A DNA stretch of 64,000 nucleotides from VAUL01 sp964603155 (GCA_964603155.1 CAZRTZ010000005.1:12596-76595), one strand, 5' to 3'; shown: positions 34,707 to 43,951, counted from the stretch's first letter. Numbers and translations: made by a program. The notes: a model not told the origin generated them from the letters alone.

Positions 34707-35999
34707 TTATTGTCTCAACCGGATACTCACCGACTTCGCATGGGCCTCGAGCCCTTCGGTTTCGGCGATGCGCACGATCGCCGGCCCCAGGCGCTCGAGA
34801 CCCTCCTTGCTGAAGCTGACCAGGCTTGACTTCTTGACGAAGTCGTCAAGCGACAGCGGCGAGAAGAAGCGCGCTGTGCCGCCGGTCGGCAGCGTGTGGT
34901 TCGGGCCGGCCAGATAGTCGCCGGCCGCCTCGGGGGTGTGGTGACCGAGAAAGACCGCGCCGGCGTGACGAATCCGCGGCAGCAGTCCGAAGGGGTCGGC
35001 CACGGCCAGTTCCAGATGTTCGGGAGCCAGCCGGTTGGAAAAGGCCGCGGCCTCCTCTAGGGTGCGGGCAACGATGATTGCCCCGAAACTGGTCAGTGAC
35101 TGGCGGGCAATCGCTGCGCGCTTCAGTTGCGCGACCTGCTCGACCAGGGCCGCCTCGACTTTCCGGCCGAATGCCTCGCTGGTCGTGATCAGGATCGATG
35201 AGGCCAGTTCGTCGTGTTCGGCCTGGGAAAGCAGGTCGGCGGCGATGTGCGCCGGGTCGCCGCTACCGTCATTGATCACCAAGATCTCGCTCGGTCCGGC
35301 GATCATGTCGATGTCGACCTGGCCGAAAACCAGGCGCTTCGCGGTCGCCACATAGATATTGCCGGGGCCGGTGATCTTGTCGACCTTTGGGATGGTGGCC
35401 GTGCCGAAGGCCAAGGCCGCCACTGCCTGCGCGCCGCCCACCTTGAAGATCCGGTCGACGCCGGCGATGCGCGCCGCAGCCAGAACAAACGGATTGGCCT
35501 CGCCTCCGGGCATCGGCACCACCATGATGACTTCGCCGACCCCCGCCACCTTGGCCGGTACCGCGTTCATCAGCACCGAAGACGGATAGGCGGCCTTGCC
35601 CCCGGGAACGTAGATGCCGACCCGGTCCAGCGGGCGAACCATCTGCCCGATCAGCACATCGTTTTCGTCGGTGGAGAGCCAGGTTTCCTGCTTCTGTTTG
35701 GCATGGAAGGCCGCGATGCGTGCAGCGGCCAGCCTGAGGTCGGCAAGCGCCTGTGCATCGACGACGGCCATGGCCGCATCGATCTCCGCCGCCGTCACCT
35801 CCAGGGTCGCCGCCGTCATCTCCAAGCGGTCGAAGCGCGTCGTGTGGTCACACACCGCTTCATCACCGCGCATGCGCACGTCGGCGATGATCGCCTTGAC
35901 AGTCTCCTCGACCCCCGCCGGGACCTCTTCGCCGCGAGCCACGATTTCGGCGAACACCTGGTCGAATGCAGGATCGTTGAAGTGCAGGAAACGGATCAT
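34707..35999 (-). CDS. hisD: Histidinol dehydrogenase HisD
   Basis: The zinc enzyme performs the last two oxidations to histidine. The 430 residues have the substrate/NAD segments GPGNIYVATAK (about 220) and AGPSEILVI, the Glu-His catalytic pair in NRLAPEHLEL (about 320) and the zinc-region TGGTAR after AGPNHTLPT. ATG 35999 has a GAGGAG site; the frame upstream is hisG antisense noise. It is 22 bases downstream of hisG. Confidence 0.96.
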   Translation of the reverse strand: MIRFLHFNDPAFDQVFAEIVARGEEVPAGVEETVKAIIADVRMRGDEAVCDHTTRFDRLEMTAATLEVTAAEIDAAMAVVDAQALADLRLAAARIAAFHAKQKQETWLSTDENDVLIGQMVRPLDRVGIYVPGGKAAYPSSVLMNAVPAKVAGVGEVIMVVPMPGGEANPFVLAAARIAGVDRIFKVGGAQAVAALAFGTATIPKVDKITGPGNIYVATAKRLVFGQVDIDMIAGPSEILVINDGSGDPAHIAADLLSQAEHDELASSILITTSEAFGRKVEAALVEQVAQLKRAAIARQSLTSFGAIIVARTLEEAAAFSNRLAPEHLELAVADPFGLLPRIRHAGAVFLGHHTPEAAGDYLAGPNHTLPTGGTARFFSPLSLDDFVKKSSLVSFSKEGLERLGPAIVRIAETEGLEAHAKSVSIRLRQ

Positions 36000-36021
36000 T
36001 CTCTTCTCCTCTCGCCCCGAC

Positions 36022-36684
36022 TCATACCGAAATCCTGGCCTCCTTGTCGACCACCCCTTCCAGCCCGGCGATGATGGCCGCGACCCGCCGCTGCTTGGTT
36101 TTGAGGCTGGCCCGGTTGACAATCAGCCGGCTGGTGACATCGCAAATCGTCTCCACCTCGACCAGTCCGTTGTCGCGCAGCGTGCCGCCGGTCGAGACCA
36201 GGTCGACGATGCGCTCGGCCAGGCCGACCAGCGGTGCCAGTTCGATCGAGCCGTACAGTTTGATAACCTCGACCTGCACCCCCTTGGCGGCAAAGTAGCG
36301 CTCGGTGATGTTGGGATATTTGGTCGCCACGCGGATGTGCGACCAGCCGGCCGGGTCGTCGCCGTCGCTTAACACCTTCGGTTCGGCCACCACCAGCCGG
36401 CAATAGCCGAAGCGCAGGTCGAGCGGTTCGTAAAGATCGCACCCCTGTTCGAGCAGGGTGTCCTTGCCGACCACGCCGATATCGGCACAGCCGTGTTCGA
36501 CATAGGTGGGCACGTCCTGGGCGCGCACCGCCATGAAGCGGGTGCGGTCGGCGGCGTTCTCGAACACCAGCTTGCGGCTTTCCCCGTCCATCTCCGGGCA
36601 GGTGATGCCGATCTTCGCGAAGAGCGCCATGGAATCCTGCATGATGCGCCCCTTGGGGAGGGCGAAGGTGATCCAGTCGGACAT
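36022..36684 (-). CDS. hisG: ATP phosphoribosyltransferase HisG, short form
   Basis: First enzyme of histidine synthesis. At 220 residues it is the short form, lacking the C-terminal regulatory domain, and needs HisZ for activity and feedback. HisZ is not in the window. The PRPP-binding loop is visible as ERIVDLVSTGGTLRDNGL (about 155-172). The start MSDWITFALPKGR is typical. A palindrome separates it from murA. Confidence 0.95.
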   Translation of the reverse strand: MSDWITFALPKGRIMQDSMALFAKIGITCPEMDGESRKLVFENAADRTRFMAVRAQDVPTYVEHGCADIGVVGKDTLLEQGCDLYEPLDLRFGYCRLVVAEPKVLSDGDDPAGWSHIRVATKYPNITERYFAAKGVQVEVIKLYGSIELAPLVGLAERIVDLVSTGGTLRDNGLVEVETICDVTSRLIVNRASLKTKQRRVAAIIAGLEGVVDKEARISV

Positions 36685-36696
36685 AAATTGATCCCT

Positions 36697-36723
36697 GTAG
36701 CGGCGGTTCGCGAACCGCCCTAC
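36697..36723. repeat. GTAGCGGCG palindrome between murA and hisG
   Basis: The 27-base near-palindrome around TTCGCGAA is almost identical to 15191-15218. It lies 6 bases downstream of the murA stop and 12 bases upstream of hisG, so it may influence termination or hisG translation. Confidence 0.75.
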
Positions 36724-36728
36724 TGCAA

Positions 36729-37988
36729 TCACATCGGCTCGTGAACCCGCTCGATATCTGCACCCAAACCTTTGAGCTTCTCCTCGATTCGCTCGTAGCC
36801 GCGGTCGAGATGGTAAATGCGCGAGATCTCGGTGGTGTTGTCGGCGGCCAACCCGGCAAGGACCAGCGAGGCGCTGGCACGCAGATCGGTGGCCATTACC
36901 GGCGCCCCGGAGAGTTGCCTGACCCCCTTGACCGTCGCCGAGTTCCCCTCGATGACGATATCGGCGCCGAAGCGCAGCAACTCGGCCACATGCATGAAGC
37001 GGTTCTCGAAGATGTTCTCGCTGATTACGCTGGCCCCGTCGGCCAGGCACATCAGCGTCATGAACTGCGCCTGCATGTCGGTCGGGAATCCCGGGTAGGG
37101 GCGGGTCTTGATGTTGACCGGGCGGATTCGCTCCGGTCCGCGCACCTCCACGGCATTGTCGCGGCTGGCGACGTCAACGCCGGCGTCCTGCAGCTTGAAG
37201 GTCAGGGCGTCGAGATGCTCCAGGCGCATGTTGCGGATGCGCACCTGGCCGCCGGTCATCGCCGCGGCAATCATGAACGTACCGGCCTCGATGCGATCGG
37301 GCATCACCGTATGGTTCATCGGCGCCAGCTGCTCGACCCCCAGGATGCGGATGGTGTCGGTGCCGGCCCCCTCGATGCGCGCCCCCATACCGTTGAGCAC
37401 CTCGGCCAGTTCAGTGATCTCCGGTTCGCGGGCGGCGTTTTCGAGGATTGTTTCCCCCTTGGCGAGGGCTGCCGTCATCAGCAGGTGCTCGGTGCCGCCG
37501 ACTGTGGAGATGTCGAAGTAGATTTTTGCCCCGCGCAACTGCTTGCACTCGGCCTCGACGTAACCGTGGGAGAGGCGGATCTCCGCGCCCAGGGCCGCCA
37601 GCCCCTTGAGATGCTGGTCGATGGGGCGGGCGCCGATGGCACAGCCGCCGGGCAGAGACACCCGCGAGCGGCCGAAGCGGGCCAGCAAGGGGCCGAGCAC
37701 CAGGACCGAGGCGCGCATGGTCTTGACCAGATCGTAAGTGGCCTCGACCTGGTCGATACCGGTAGCGTCGACCCTGACCGTGCCGCTGCGCCCGTCGACC
37801 TTGGCCCCCAGCGTTTCGAGCAGGCGGATGGTGGTGTTGATGTCGCGCAGTGCCGGGACGTTGCGGATTTCGTGCCCGCCCGGGGCCAGAATGGTGGCGA
37901 AGAAGATCGGCAGAGCGGCGTTCTTCGAGCCGCTTACCGCCACCTCGCCGCACAGCTTCCGTCCGCCCTTGATAATCAGCTTGTCCAA
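36729..37988 (-). CDS. murA: UDP-N-acetylglucosamine 1-carboxyvinyltransferase MurA
   Basis: Transfers enolpyruvyl to UDP-GlcNAc, the first committed step of peptidoglycan synthesis and the fosfomycin target. The 419 residues have the reactive Cys in LPGGCAIGARPIDQHL (about 117), the N-terminal SGSKNAALP motif and the DLRASASLVLAGL segment. The Cys predicts fosfomycin sensitivity. The start is TTG 37988 with GAGGA upstream. It heads the murA-his gene run, an order I recall from Geobacter relatives. Confidence 0.96.
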   Translation of the reverse strand: MDKLIIKGGRKLCGEVAVSGSKNAALPIFFATILAPGGHEIRNVPALRDINTTIRLLETLGAKVDGRSGTVRVDATGIDQVEATYDLVKTMRASVLVLGPLLARFGRSRVSLPGGCAIGARPIDQHLKGLAALGAEIRLSHGYVEAECKQLRGAKIYFDISTVGGTEHLLMTAALAKGETILENAAREPEITELAEVLNGMGARIEGAGTDTIRILGVEQLAPMNHTVMPDRIEAGTFMIAAAMTGGQVRIRNMRLEHLDALTFKLQDAGVDVASRDNAVEVRGPERIRPVNIKTRPYPGFPTDMQAQFMTLMCLADGASVISENIFENRFMHVAELLRFGADIVIEGNSATVKGVRQLSGAPVMATDLRASASLVLAGLAADNTTEISRIYHLDRGYERIEEKLKGLGADIERVHEPM

Positions 37989-38045
37989 GAAAAATCCTCG
38001 TAGATGAAGGGGCCGCCAAACAGACCCCCTGGTTCGCTCTGCTCA

Positions 38046-38127
38046 CCATCCCCCCTGTTCTACAGGGGGGAACCATGTTGTGTCCTCCCCTGCAAAGTAG
38101 GGGAGGTGCCCGCAGGGCGGAGGGGTC
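38046..38127. repeat. Double-hairpin element CCCCCTGTTCTACAGGGGG ... CTCCCCTGCAAAGTAGGGGAG
   Basis: Two adjacent hairpins: 38050-38072 with stem CCCCCTGT/ACAGGGGG, and 38084-38107 with stem CCTCCCCTGC/..AGGGGAGG. A GC-rich tail ends in GGAGGGGTCA, which includes the first bases of the prmC stop codon. It resembles a palindrome type common in many bacterial genomes. Confidence 0.65.
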
Positions 38128-38980
38128 AAATCAGTGGCCGCCGTCCTCCGACCACCCGTTCGATCCCGGCCAGGTCGAGGGCATTATACAACTCCGTCAG
38201 CCCGGCGGTGGCAAATAGTGCCTGCACCGCCGGGGCCTGTCCCATCCCGACCTCGACCAGCAGCCAGCCGCCCGGTGCCAGCACGCTGGTCGCCTGGCCG
38301 GCCAGGGCCCGGTAGGCGTCCAGCCCGCAGGCTCCGCCGTCGAGAGCCAGGTGCGGTTCGTAGTCGCAGACCTCGGGCATCAATTCCGCCAGCTCCCCCG
38401 TTGGGATATAGGGCGGATTGGCCACGATCAGCTCGAAAGGCCCCGATGGCAGCGCGATCAGGTTGCCTTCGACCAGAGTGATCCGTTCCGCCACCCCGTT
38501 GTCACGGGCGTTGCCGGCAGCCACCTTGAGTGCCTGCGGCGAAAGATCGACGGCCGTGACCGTCCAGTCCGGACGCTCATGGGCCAGGGCGATCGCCAGG
38601 GCGCCGCTACCGGTGCCGACATCGAGAACCCGCGCCGTGCCGTCAACCCGCGCCAGGGCCTGCTCGACCAGCAACTCCGTGTCCGGGCGCGGGATCAAAA
38701 CGTCCGGCGTCACCCGCAAGGGGAGCGACCAGAACTCGGTGCGACCGAGGATGTAGGCCAGCGGCTCACGCCCGGCGCGGCGCCGCACCTTTTCCCGGTA
38801 GACTGTCAGTTCGTCGGCCTGCAGCGGCCGTTCGAAGTTCAGGTACAGCCCGACCCGGTCGAGCTTCAGGGTCTCGGCCAGCAACAGCTCGGCGTCGAGC
38901 CGCGGGCTGTCGATGCCACGGCCGGCAAAATAGTCGGCGGTCCAGCGCAGCAGCTTCAGGACCGTCCAGCTTTCCGCCAA
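38126..38980 (-). CDS. prmC: Release-factor glutamine methyltransferase PrmC
   Basis: Methylates the Gln of the GGQ motif in RF1/RF2. The 284 residues have an N-terminal helical domain and a Rossmann methyltransferase with VLDVGTGSGALAIALA (about 113-128) and the catalytic IVANPPYIP (about 183-191). The start is TTG 38980 with GGAG four bases before it, one base before the end of prfA, so the two are tightly coupled and substrate and modifier are co-produced. The stop lies in the edge of a palindromic element. Confidence 0.94.
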   Translation of the reverse strand: MAESWTVLKLLRWTADYFAGRGIDSPRLDAELLLAETLKLDRVGLYLNFERPLQADELTVYREKVRRRAGREPLAYILGRTEFWSLPLRVTPDVLIPRPDTELLVEQALARVDGTARVLDVGTGSGALAIALAHERPDWTVTAVDLSPQALKVAAGNARDNGVAERITLVEGNLIALPSGPFELIVANPPYIPTGELAELMPEVCDYEPHLALDGGACGLDAYRALAGQATSVLAPGGWLLVEVGMGQAPAVQALFATAGLTELYNALDLAGIERVVGGRRPLI

Positions 38981-38981
38981 G

Positions 38982-40055
38982 CTACTCCTCCTGGCCGGCC
39001 AGCAGCTCGGCCTGGGCGTGGGTCGCCAGCGCCTCGACGATCTCGTCGATCTCCCCCTCCATGATCGCTTCCAGGCGGTAGAGGGTCAGGTTGATGCGAT
39101 GGTCGGTACAGCGCCCCTGCGGGAAATTGTAGGTGCGAATGCGTTCGGAGCGGTCGCCGCTGCCGACCTGGCTCTTGCGGTCAGCCGCGGTTTTCGCATC
39201 CTGCTCGGCACGCCGCGCATCAAGCAGGCGCGCCTGCAAAACCTTCATCGCCTTGGCGCGGTTTTTGTGCTGTGACTTCTCGTCCTGGCAGGAGACCACC
39301 ACGCCGGTCGGAATATGGGTGATGCGCACCGCCGACTCGGTTTTGTTGACGTGCTGGCCACCGGCGCCCGAGGCGCGGTACACGTCGATGCGCAGTTCCG
39401 ACGGGTCGATCTGGATCTCCACGTCCTCGGCTTCGGGGAGGACTGCCACGGTGCAGGCCGAGGTGTGAATCCTCCCCTGCGCCTCGGTTTCCGGGACGCG
39501 CTGCACCCGGTGGGTGCCGCTCTCGTACTTGAAGCGTGAGAAGGCGCCCTGGCCGCTGATCAGGGCGATGACCTCCTTGAAGCCGCCGATCTCCGCTTCC
39601 GCCGCCGAGAGCAGTTCGACCCGCCACCCCTGGCGTTCGGCGTAGCGCGTGTACATGCGGAACAGATCGCCGGCAAACAGGGCCGCCTCATTGCCGCCGG
39701 TGCCGGCCCGGACTTCGAGGATGACGTTCTTGGCGTCGTTCGGATCCTTGGGGAGCAGGAGCAGTTTGATCTGCTGCTCCAGCTGTTCCTGTGCCACCTC
39801 CAGTTCCAGGAGCTCGGTGCGCGCCATCTCGCGCACCTCCTGGTCGGGATCCTTGAGCAGTTCCTGGCTGCCGGCCGCGTCTTCGCGGACCTTGCAGAGC
39901 TGGTGATAAGTGCTGACGACGGCACTCAGGTCGGCGTGTTCCTTGGACAGGGCCCGGAACCGGGTCTGGTCGGCCAGCGTCTTCGGGTCGGCGAGGAGCC
40001 CTTCCACTTCGCGGAAGCGGTCGGCGACTTCTTCGAGCTTATGCAGCATTGACAT
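38982..40055 (-). CDS. prfA: Peptide chain release factor 1
   Basis: Recognises UAA/UAG at termination. The 357 residues have the anticodon-like PxT motif in RVQRVPETEAQGRIHTSA (about 190) and the GGQ loop in RASGAGGQHVNKTESA (about 233). The start is uncertain by two codons: ATG 40055 (MSMLHKLEEV) or ATG 40049 (MLHKLEEV); neither has a strong site. It is followed by prmC within one base. Confidence 0.96.
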   Translation of the reverse strand: MSMLHKLEEVADRFREVEGLLADPKTLADQTRFRALSKEHADLSAVVSTYHQLCKVREDAAGSQELLKDPDQEVREMARTELLELEVAQEQLEQQIKLLLLPKDPNDAKNVILEVRAGTGGNEAALFAGDLFRMYTRYAERQGWRVELLSAAEAEIGGFKEVIALISGQGAFSRFKYESGTHRVQRVPETEAQGRIHTSACTVAVLPEAEDVEIQIDPSELRIDVYRASGAGGQHVNKTESAVRITHIPTGVVVSCQDEKSQHKNRAKAMKVLQARLLDARRAEQDAKTAADRKSQVGSGDRSERIRTYNFPQGRCTDHRINLTLYRLEAIMEGEIDEIVEALATHAQAELLAGQEE

Positions 40056-40067
40056 AATATTCCATTC

Positions 40068-40115
40068 GTAGGGGCAAGGCATGCCTTGCCCGGGCGACGC
40101 ATGCGTCGCCCCTAC
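40068..40115. repeat. GTAGGGGC-family element overlapping the thyX stop
   Basis: The ends are GTAGGGGC and GCCCCTAC, with two inner palindromes (CAAGGCATGCCTTG and GGCGACGCATGCGTCGCC). The TAG stop of thyX (40112-40114) is the TAG of the repeat end. Confidence 0.75.
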
Positions 40116-40801
40116 GCCAATTCCTTGTATTCCTTCCGGACGTCCGCCGCCGCACCGCAGGTCATCGCCCCTTCGGGGCAGGCGCCGCGCAGGCAGCCGG
40201 GACCAGCCTCGGCAAAGAGCAGCGGTGCGGCATGCTTCGCCAGTCGCAGCATCTCCTTGGCCATGGCGCGGATTTCCCACTGGGCGCGCCGGCAGCAGCG
40301 CAGGGCGAAGAAGTGGTGCAGTTCACGGGCGTTCATGGTCAGGACCAGTTTGGTCGCCGCTGCGTTGGGGAGGACGAAACGGGCATCTTCGGCCGGAATC
40401 CCGGCCCCCAGCAGTTCCCGGTACAGCTCGTGGGTGGCGGCCAGGTGTCTTGCGAGACGCGCCGCCAGCTCCGGTCGGTCGGCGACGCTCTCCGGGATCA
40501 CCGCCTCGAAGGGCGACTCATGGGAGACGTAGCGCTGGCTCTGCTGGGAAAAGGAGGCGATGCGGTGGCGAACCAGCTGGTGCGAACAGGCCCGGCTGAT
40601 CCCTTCGATGCCGAAGGTGAAACTGGCATGCTCGAGAACCGACAGGTGTCCCATGTCGAGAATCTTGCGCAACAGCTTCGGGGCCTGCTCGGGAGCACGC
40701 TCCAGCAGCTGGCTGATGCTGGCATCCGAGTAGCACAGCCGCGCCGCGGCCGCTACCACCTGTTCGGGATCGGGAGTGTGGGTTAGGAGTTGGACAAGCA
40801 T
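40112..40801 (-). CDS. thyX: Flavin-dependent thymidylate synthase ThyX
   Basis: Makes dTMP from dUMP using FAD and methylene-THF. The 229-residue product has the ThyX signature RHRIASFSQQSQRYV (about 79-93) and a second motif, LVLTMNARELHHFFALRCC (about 150). It carries a Cys-rich C-terminal tail (CCRRAQW...GPGCLRGACPEG), common to this lineage. The stop codon comes from a palindromic element, and the final residues KEYKELA may represent a slightly altered terminus. It is downstream of rpmE with a 149-base gap containing GC-rich DNA of no clear feature. Confidence 0.95.
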   Translation of the reverse strand: MLVQLLTHTPDPEQVVAAAARLCYSDASISQLLERAPEQAPKLLRKILDMGHLSVLEHASFTFGIEGISRACSHQLVRHRIASFSQQSQRYVSHESPFEAVIPESVADRPELAARLARHLAATHELYRELLGAGIPAEDARFVLPNAAATKLVLTMNARELHHFFALRCCRRAQWEIRAMAKEMLRLAKHAAPLLFAEAGPGCLRGACPEGAMTCGAAADVRKEYKELA

Positions 40802-40950
40802 GGCCCTTCGCCATCGAGCTGGACCGCGCCGTCCGGAACCCGGGCCGAGTCCCAGGGGGGGGGGACGCGGAAATCAAATGAGGGGCGCGGCTCAACCCGC
40901 CGCAAAGCGAAAGACGACCCCGCTGGGCCGTCCCCGGAACCAGGTCTTTA

Positions 40951-41154
40951 CTACTTCTGCTCGTACTTCTTGCGGAACCGCTCGATGCGTCCGGCGGTAT
41001 CGATCAGCTTCTGCTTGCCGGTGAAGAACGGGTGGCAGTTGGAGCAGATTTCCGTCGTGATTTCGTCTTTCTTGGTGGACCGGGTCTCGAAGGTGTTGCC
41101 GCAGTGGCACTTCACCGTGACCGGGTTGTATTTTGGATGGATTCCTTCTTTCAT
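40951..41154 (-). CDS. rpmE: 50S ribosomal protein L31, zinc-binding form
   Basis: The 67-residue L31 carries the zinc ligands CHCGNTF and CSNCHPF (C-x-C...C-x2-C), so it is the C+ form used in zinc-replete cells. The MKEGIHPKYNPV start is canonical; the upstream in-frame sequence is not coding. It lies 173 bases downstream of rho on the same strand, the conserved rho-rpmE order. Confidence 0.96.
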   Translation of the reverse strand: MKEGIHPKYNPVTVKCHCGNTFETRSTKKDEITTEICSNCHPFFTGKQKLIDTAGRIERFRKKYEQK

Positions 41155-41327
41155 GCCGTTCGCTCCTGGCGGCCTGGCTTGGTACAGGCCTGAAAATGCG
41201 GCGACAATGCGCCGAAGAGATGATCTATTAACACTTGCTCCGGTGAAATGCAAGTTCTATCAAGGGTGCTGGCGCCGGCAAAAAACAACGAAAAACGTCG
41301 CGAGGAAGGCCGGATGCAGTCGTTTTT

Positions 41328-42575
41328 CTACTGATTCATCGAGTTAAAGAAGTCCTGATTGCTCTTGGTCTCGCCGAGTTTGTCGAGCAGGAACTCCATC
41401 GCGTCGACCACGTTCATGGTGCTGAGAACCTTGCGCAGCAGCCAGATGCGCTGCAGGGTGGTCTGGTCGATGAGCAGTTCCTCGCGGCGGGTCCCCGATT
41501 TGTTGATGTCGATCGCCGGGAAGGTGCGCTTGTCCACCAGGCGCCGGTCGAGGATCAGCTCCATGTTGCCGGTTCCCTTGAACTCTTCGAAGATGACCTC
41601 GTCCATTTTGCTGCCGGTGTCGATCAGCGCCGTGGCGATGATGGTCAGCGAGCCGCCTTCCTCGATATTGCGGGCCGCCCCGAAAAAGCGCTTCGGCTTG
41701 TGCAGGGCATTGGAATCGACGCCGCCGGAGAGGATCTTGCCGGAGGGGGGCACCACGGTGTTGTAGGCCCGGGCCAGGCGGGTGATCGAATCGAGCAGGA
41801 TGACCACGTCGCGCTTGTGCTCCACCAGGCGCTTGGCCTTCTCGATGACCATCTCGGCGACCTGCACGTGGCGGGAGGCCGGCTCGTCGAAGGTCGAGGA
41901 GATGACCTCGCCATTCACCGAGCGCTGCATGTCGGTCACCTCTTCGGGGCGCTCGTCGATCAGCAGGACGATCAGGTAGACCTCCGGGTGATTGGTGGTG
42001 ATCGAGTTGGCGATGTTCTGCAGCAGCATGGTCTTGCCGGTGCGCGGCGGGGCGACGATCAGGGCGCGCTGCCCCTTGCCGACCGGTGTGGCGATGTCAA
42101 CCACGCGCATCGGTAGGTTGTTGTGGCTGGTTTCCAGCACCAGGCGCTCGTTCGGATAGAGCGGGGTGAGGTTGTCGAACAGGGTCTTTTCGCGAGCCAC
42201 TGCAGGATCTTCGAAATTGACCTCGGAGACCTTGAGCAGGGCAAAGTAACGCTCCCCTTCCTTGGGCGGGCGGATCTGCCCGGACACCGTGTCTCCGGTG
42301 CGCAGGTTGAAGCGGCGAATCTGCGAGGGGGAGACGTAGATGTCGTCGGGACCGGGGAGGTAGTTGGCATCCGGAGCGCGCAGGAAGCCGAATCCGTCGG
42401 GGAGAATCTCCAGGACCCCCTCGCCGAAGATCGCCCCGTTCTTCTCCGAGGTGGCGTTGAGGACGGCAAAAATCAGGTCCTGCTTGCGCATCCCGGCGGC
42501 GCCCTCGACGCCAAGCTCCTTGGCCAGGCCGGCCAGATCGGTGATTTTTTTCTCTTTCAGTTCCTTCAGGTTCAT
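41328..42575 (-). CDS. rho: Transcription termination factor Rho
   Basis: Hexameric RNA helicase that terminates transcription. The 415 residues have the N-terminal helix bundle and cold-shock-like RNA domain (LEILPDGFGFLRAP, about 58), Walker A APPRTGKTMLLQN (about 173-185), Walker B DVVILLDSITRLARAYN, the Q loop and R loop. There is no long insertion. AGGAG precedes ATG 42575. A leader of about 200 bases lies upstream, consistent with the autogenous attenuation known for rho genes. Confidence 0.97.
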   Translation of the reverse strand: MNLKELKEKKITDLAGLAKELGVEGAAGMRKQDLIFAVLNATSEKNGAIFGEGVLEILPDGFGFLRAPDANYLPGPDDIYVSPSQIRRFNLRTGDTVSGQIRPPKEGERYFALLKVSEVNFEDPAVAREKTLFDNLTPLYPNERLVLETSHNNLPMRVVDIATPVGKGQRALIVAPPRTGKTMLLQNIANSITTNHPEVYLIVLLIDERPEEVTDMQRSVNGEVISSTFDEPASRHVQVAEMVIEKAKRLVEHKRDVVILLDSITRLARAYNTVVPPSGKILSGGVDSNALHKPKRFFGAARNIEEGGSLTIIATALIDTGSKMDEVIFEEFKGTGNMELILDRRLVDKRTFPAIDINKSGTRREELLIDQTTLQRIWLLRKVLSTMNVVDAMEFLLDKLGETKSNQDFFNSMNQ

Positions 42576-42883
42576 CGGTACTCCTGGGACAGCTCCGCAC
42601 GGAAGGGGTGATTGGCCATGAACAGTTGCGCCATCTCCGGCAGGCGGAGAGGCGACCTCAGGCGCGGGGGATTTTGAAGATTTTCTTTTCAGGGTTCAGT
42701 TCGGGTGCTGGCAGCGCGCGTCAAGAAGTTAATTGGCAAAGGGTCGTGGCGAACAGTCTGAGCTAAGTGTGGTTTTTATAGAAAATTCGCTAGGTTCGAA
42801 AGGGGATTGGTCAGTTTGGATATAGTGCCGGGGAGGTGAAATATGCAAACGCATTCTCCTTGTAGCCGTTTTCCCTGCCGCTG
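42576..42883 (-). other. Leader and promoter region of rho
   Basis: This 308-base gap between gluQRS and rho has no ORF that looks coding. On the minus strand a TATAAA-like -10 lies near 42777-42782 with a weak TTTCGA upstream, giving an untranslated leader of about 195 bases. The leader includes C-rich, G-poor stretches as used by Rho, and a CGCC..GGCG hairpin near 42630-42655. Confidence 0.4.
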
Positions 42884-43855
42884 TCAACCGGGCACGGCAA
42901 AAAAATCCGCGCTGCCCGTCCCCTGTGCGGCCAGCCCGTCCCGGCGGGGCGGGATCAGCGACGGGTCGAAATGGCTTGTTCCCCAGGCGAGGATTTCCGG
43001 CGGTGGCGCCTGTTCCAACTCGCGCGGCACTGGCTGCCCCAGCCAGTGCAGCGCGGCGGTCAACAGGGGGCCGCCGTCCGGGGTGCCGGGGACAAGCCCG
43101 TGGCGTTTGCTGATCTTGCTGCCGTCCTCGGCCAGAACCAGGGGGAGATGCAGATAGTCCGGGACCGGCAGGCCGAGGCTGCGCAGCAGGAAGATCTGCC
43201 TGGGGGTGGAGCCGAGCAGGTCGGCGCCGCGGACCACCTGGTTGACGCCACTGTCGGCATCGTCGACCACCACCGCCAGCTGATAGGCGTACAGCCCGTC
43301 GGCCCGGCGCAGCACGAAGTCGCCGACCTCCCTGCCCAGATACTGCACCTGCCGGCCGTAGACGCCGTCGGTGAAGGTGACCGGTTCTTCCGGCACCCTG
43401 ACGCGCAGGGATCTTGCCGTGCGTCCGGCCGGGAGCCCGGCGCGGCAGATTCCCGGATAGACCGGCCCCTCCTCCCCGGGGTGAGGGGCACTGGCCAGGA
43501 TCTCCCGGCGCGAGCAGGCGCAGGGATAGGTCAGGCCGCGCTCGGCGAGGGTGGCGAGGGCGGCGGCATAAGCGTCCTGGCGCCGGCTCTGCCAGAGGAT
43601 TTCGCCGTCCCAGGCAAAGCCCAGGGCTTCCAGGGTCGACAGGATCTGGTCGGCGGCACCGGGAACCACCCGGGGGGTGTCGAGATCCTCCATGCGCAGC
43701 AGCCAGCGGCCGCCCCCGTGCCGCGCCACGCAGTAGCTCCCTGTCGCGGCGACCAGCGAGCCGAAATGCAGCGCGCCGGTCGGGCTCGGGGCAAAGCGCC
43801 CGACGATTGCGGACGCTGCTTGCGTTGGGTGGGGTTGCTCAGCGACGGTGCGCAT
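42884..43855 (-). CDS. gluQ: Glutamyl-Q tRNA(Asp) synthetase GluQRS
   Basis: The truncated glutamyl-tRNA synthetase homologue glutamylates queuosine in tRNA-Asp. It has the catalytic half only, at 323 residues. Class I motifs are GRFAPSPTGALHFGSL (HIGH equivalent, about 19-34) and SKISKRHGL (KMSKS equivalent, about 245). The zinc-site Cys set (YPCACSRREI..., PGICRAG) distinguishes it from GltX, and no anticodon-binding domain follows. Confidence 0.93.
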   Translation of the reverse strand: MRTVAEQPHPTQAASAIVGRFAPSPTGALHFGSLVAATGSYCVARHGGGRWLLRMEDLDTPRVVPGAADQILSTLEALGFAWDGEILWQSRRQDAYAAALATLAERGLTYPCACSRREILASAPHPGEEGPVYPGICRAGLPAGRTARSLRVRVPEEPVTFTDGVYGRQVQYLGREVGDFVLRRADGLYAYQLAVVVDDADSGVNQVVRGADLLGSTPRQIFLLRSLGLPVPDYLHLPLVLAEDGSKISKRHGLVPGTPDGGPLLTAALHWLGQPVPRELEQAPPPEILAWGTSHFDPSLIPPRRDGLAAQGTGSADFFAVPG

Positions 43856-43910
43856 CGTAGCGGAAGGAACAGGCCATCATGATCGTGCGGTCAAGGGTGG
43901 TGGTTAGCGC

Positions 43911-43939
43911 TTGACAGTCGGATGAAAAAATCTTATTAG
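43911..43939 (+). promoter_or_regulatory. Promoter of the Rrf2-family gene
   Basis: A consensus TTGACA (43911-43916) and TATTAG (43934-43939) are 17 bases apart. The start near 43946 precedes the GTG by about 45 bases. Confidence 0.65.
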
Positions 43940-43951
43940 CATCGAGGATGT

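Noticed and set aside
36741..38003. Plus-strand ORF of 420 codons opposite murA
   Set aside because: Antisense shadow; MurA active-site and fold motifs are on the minus strand.
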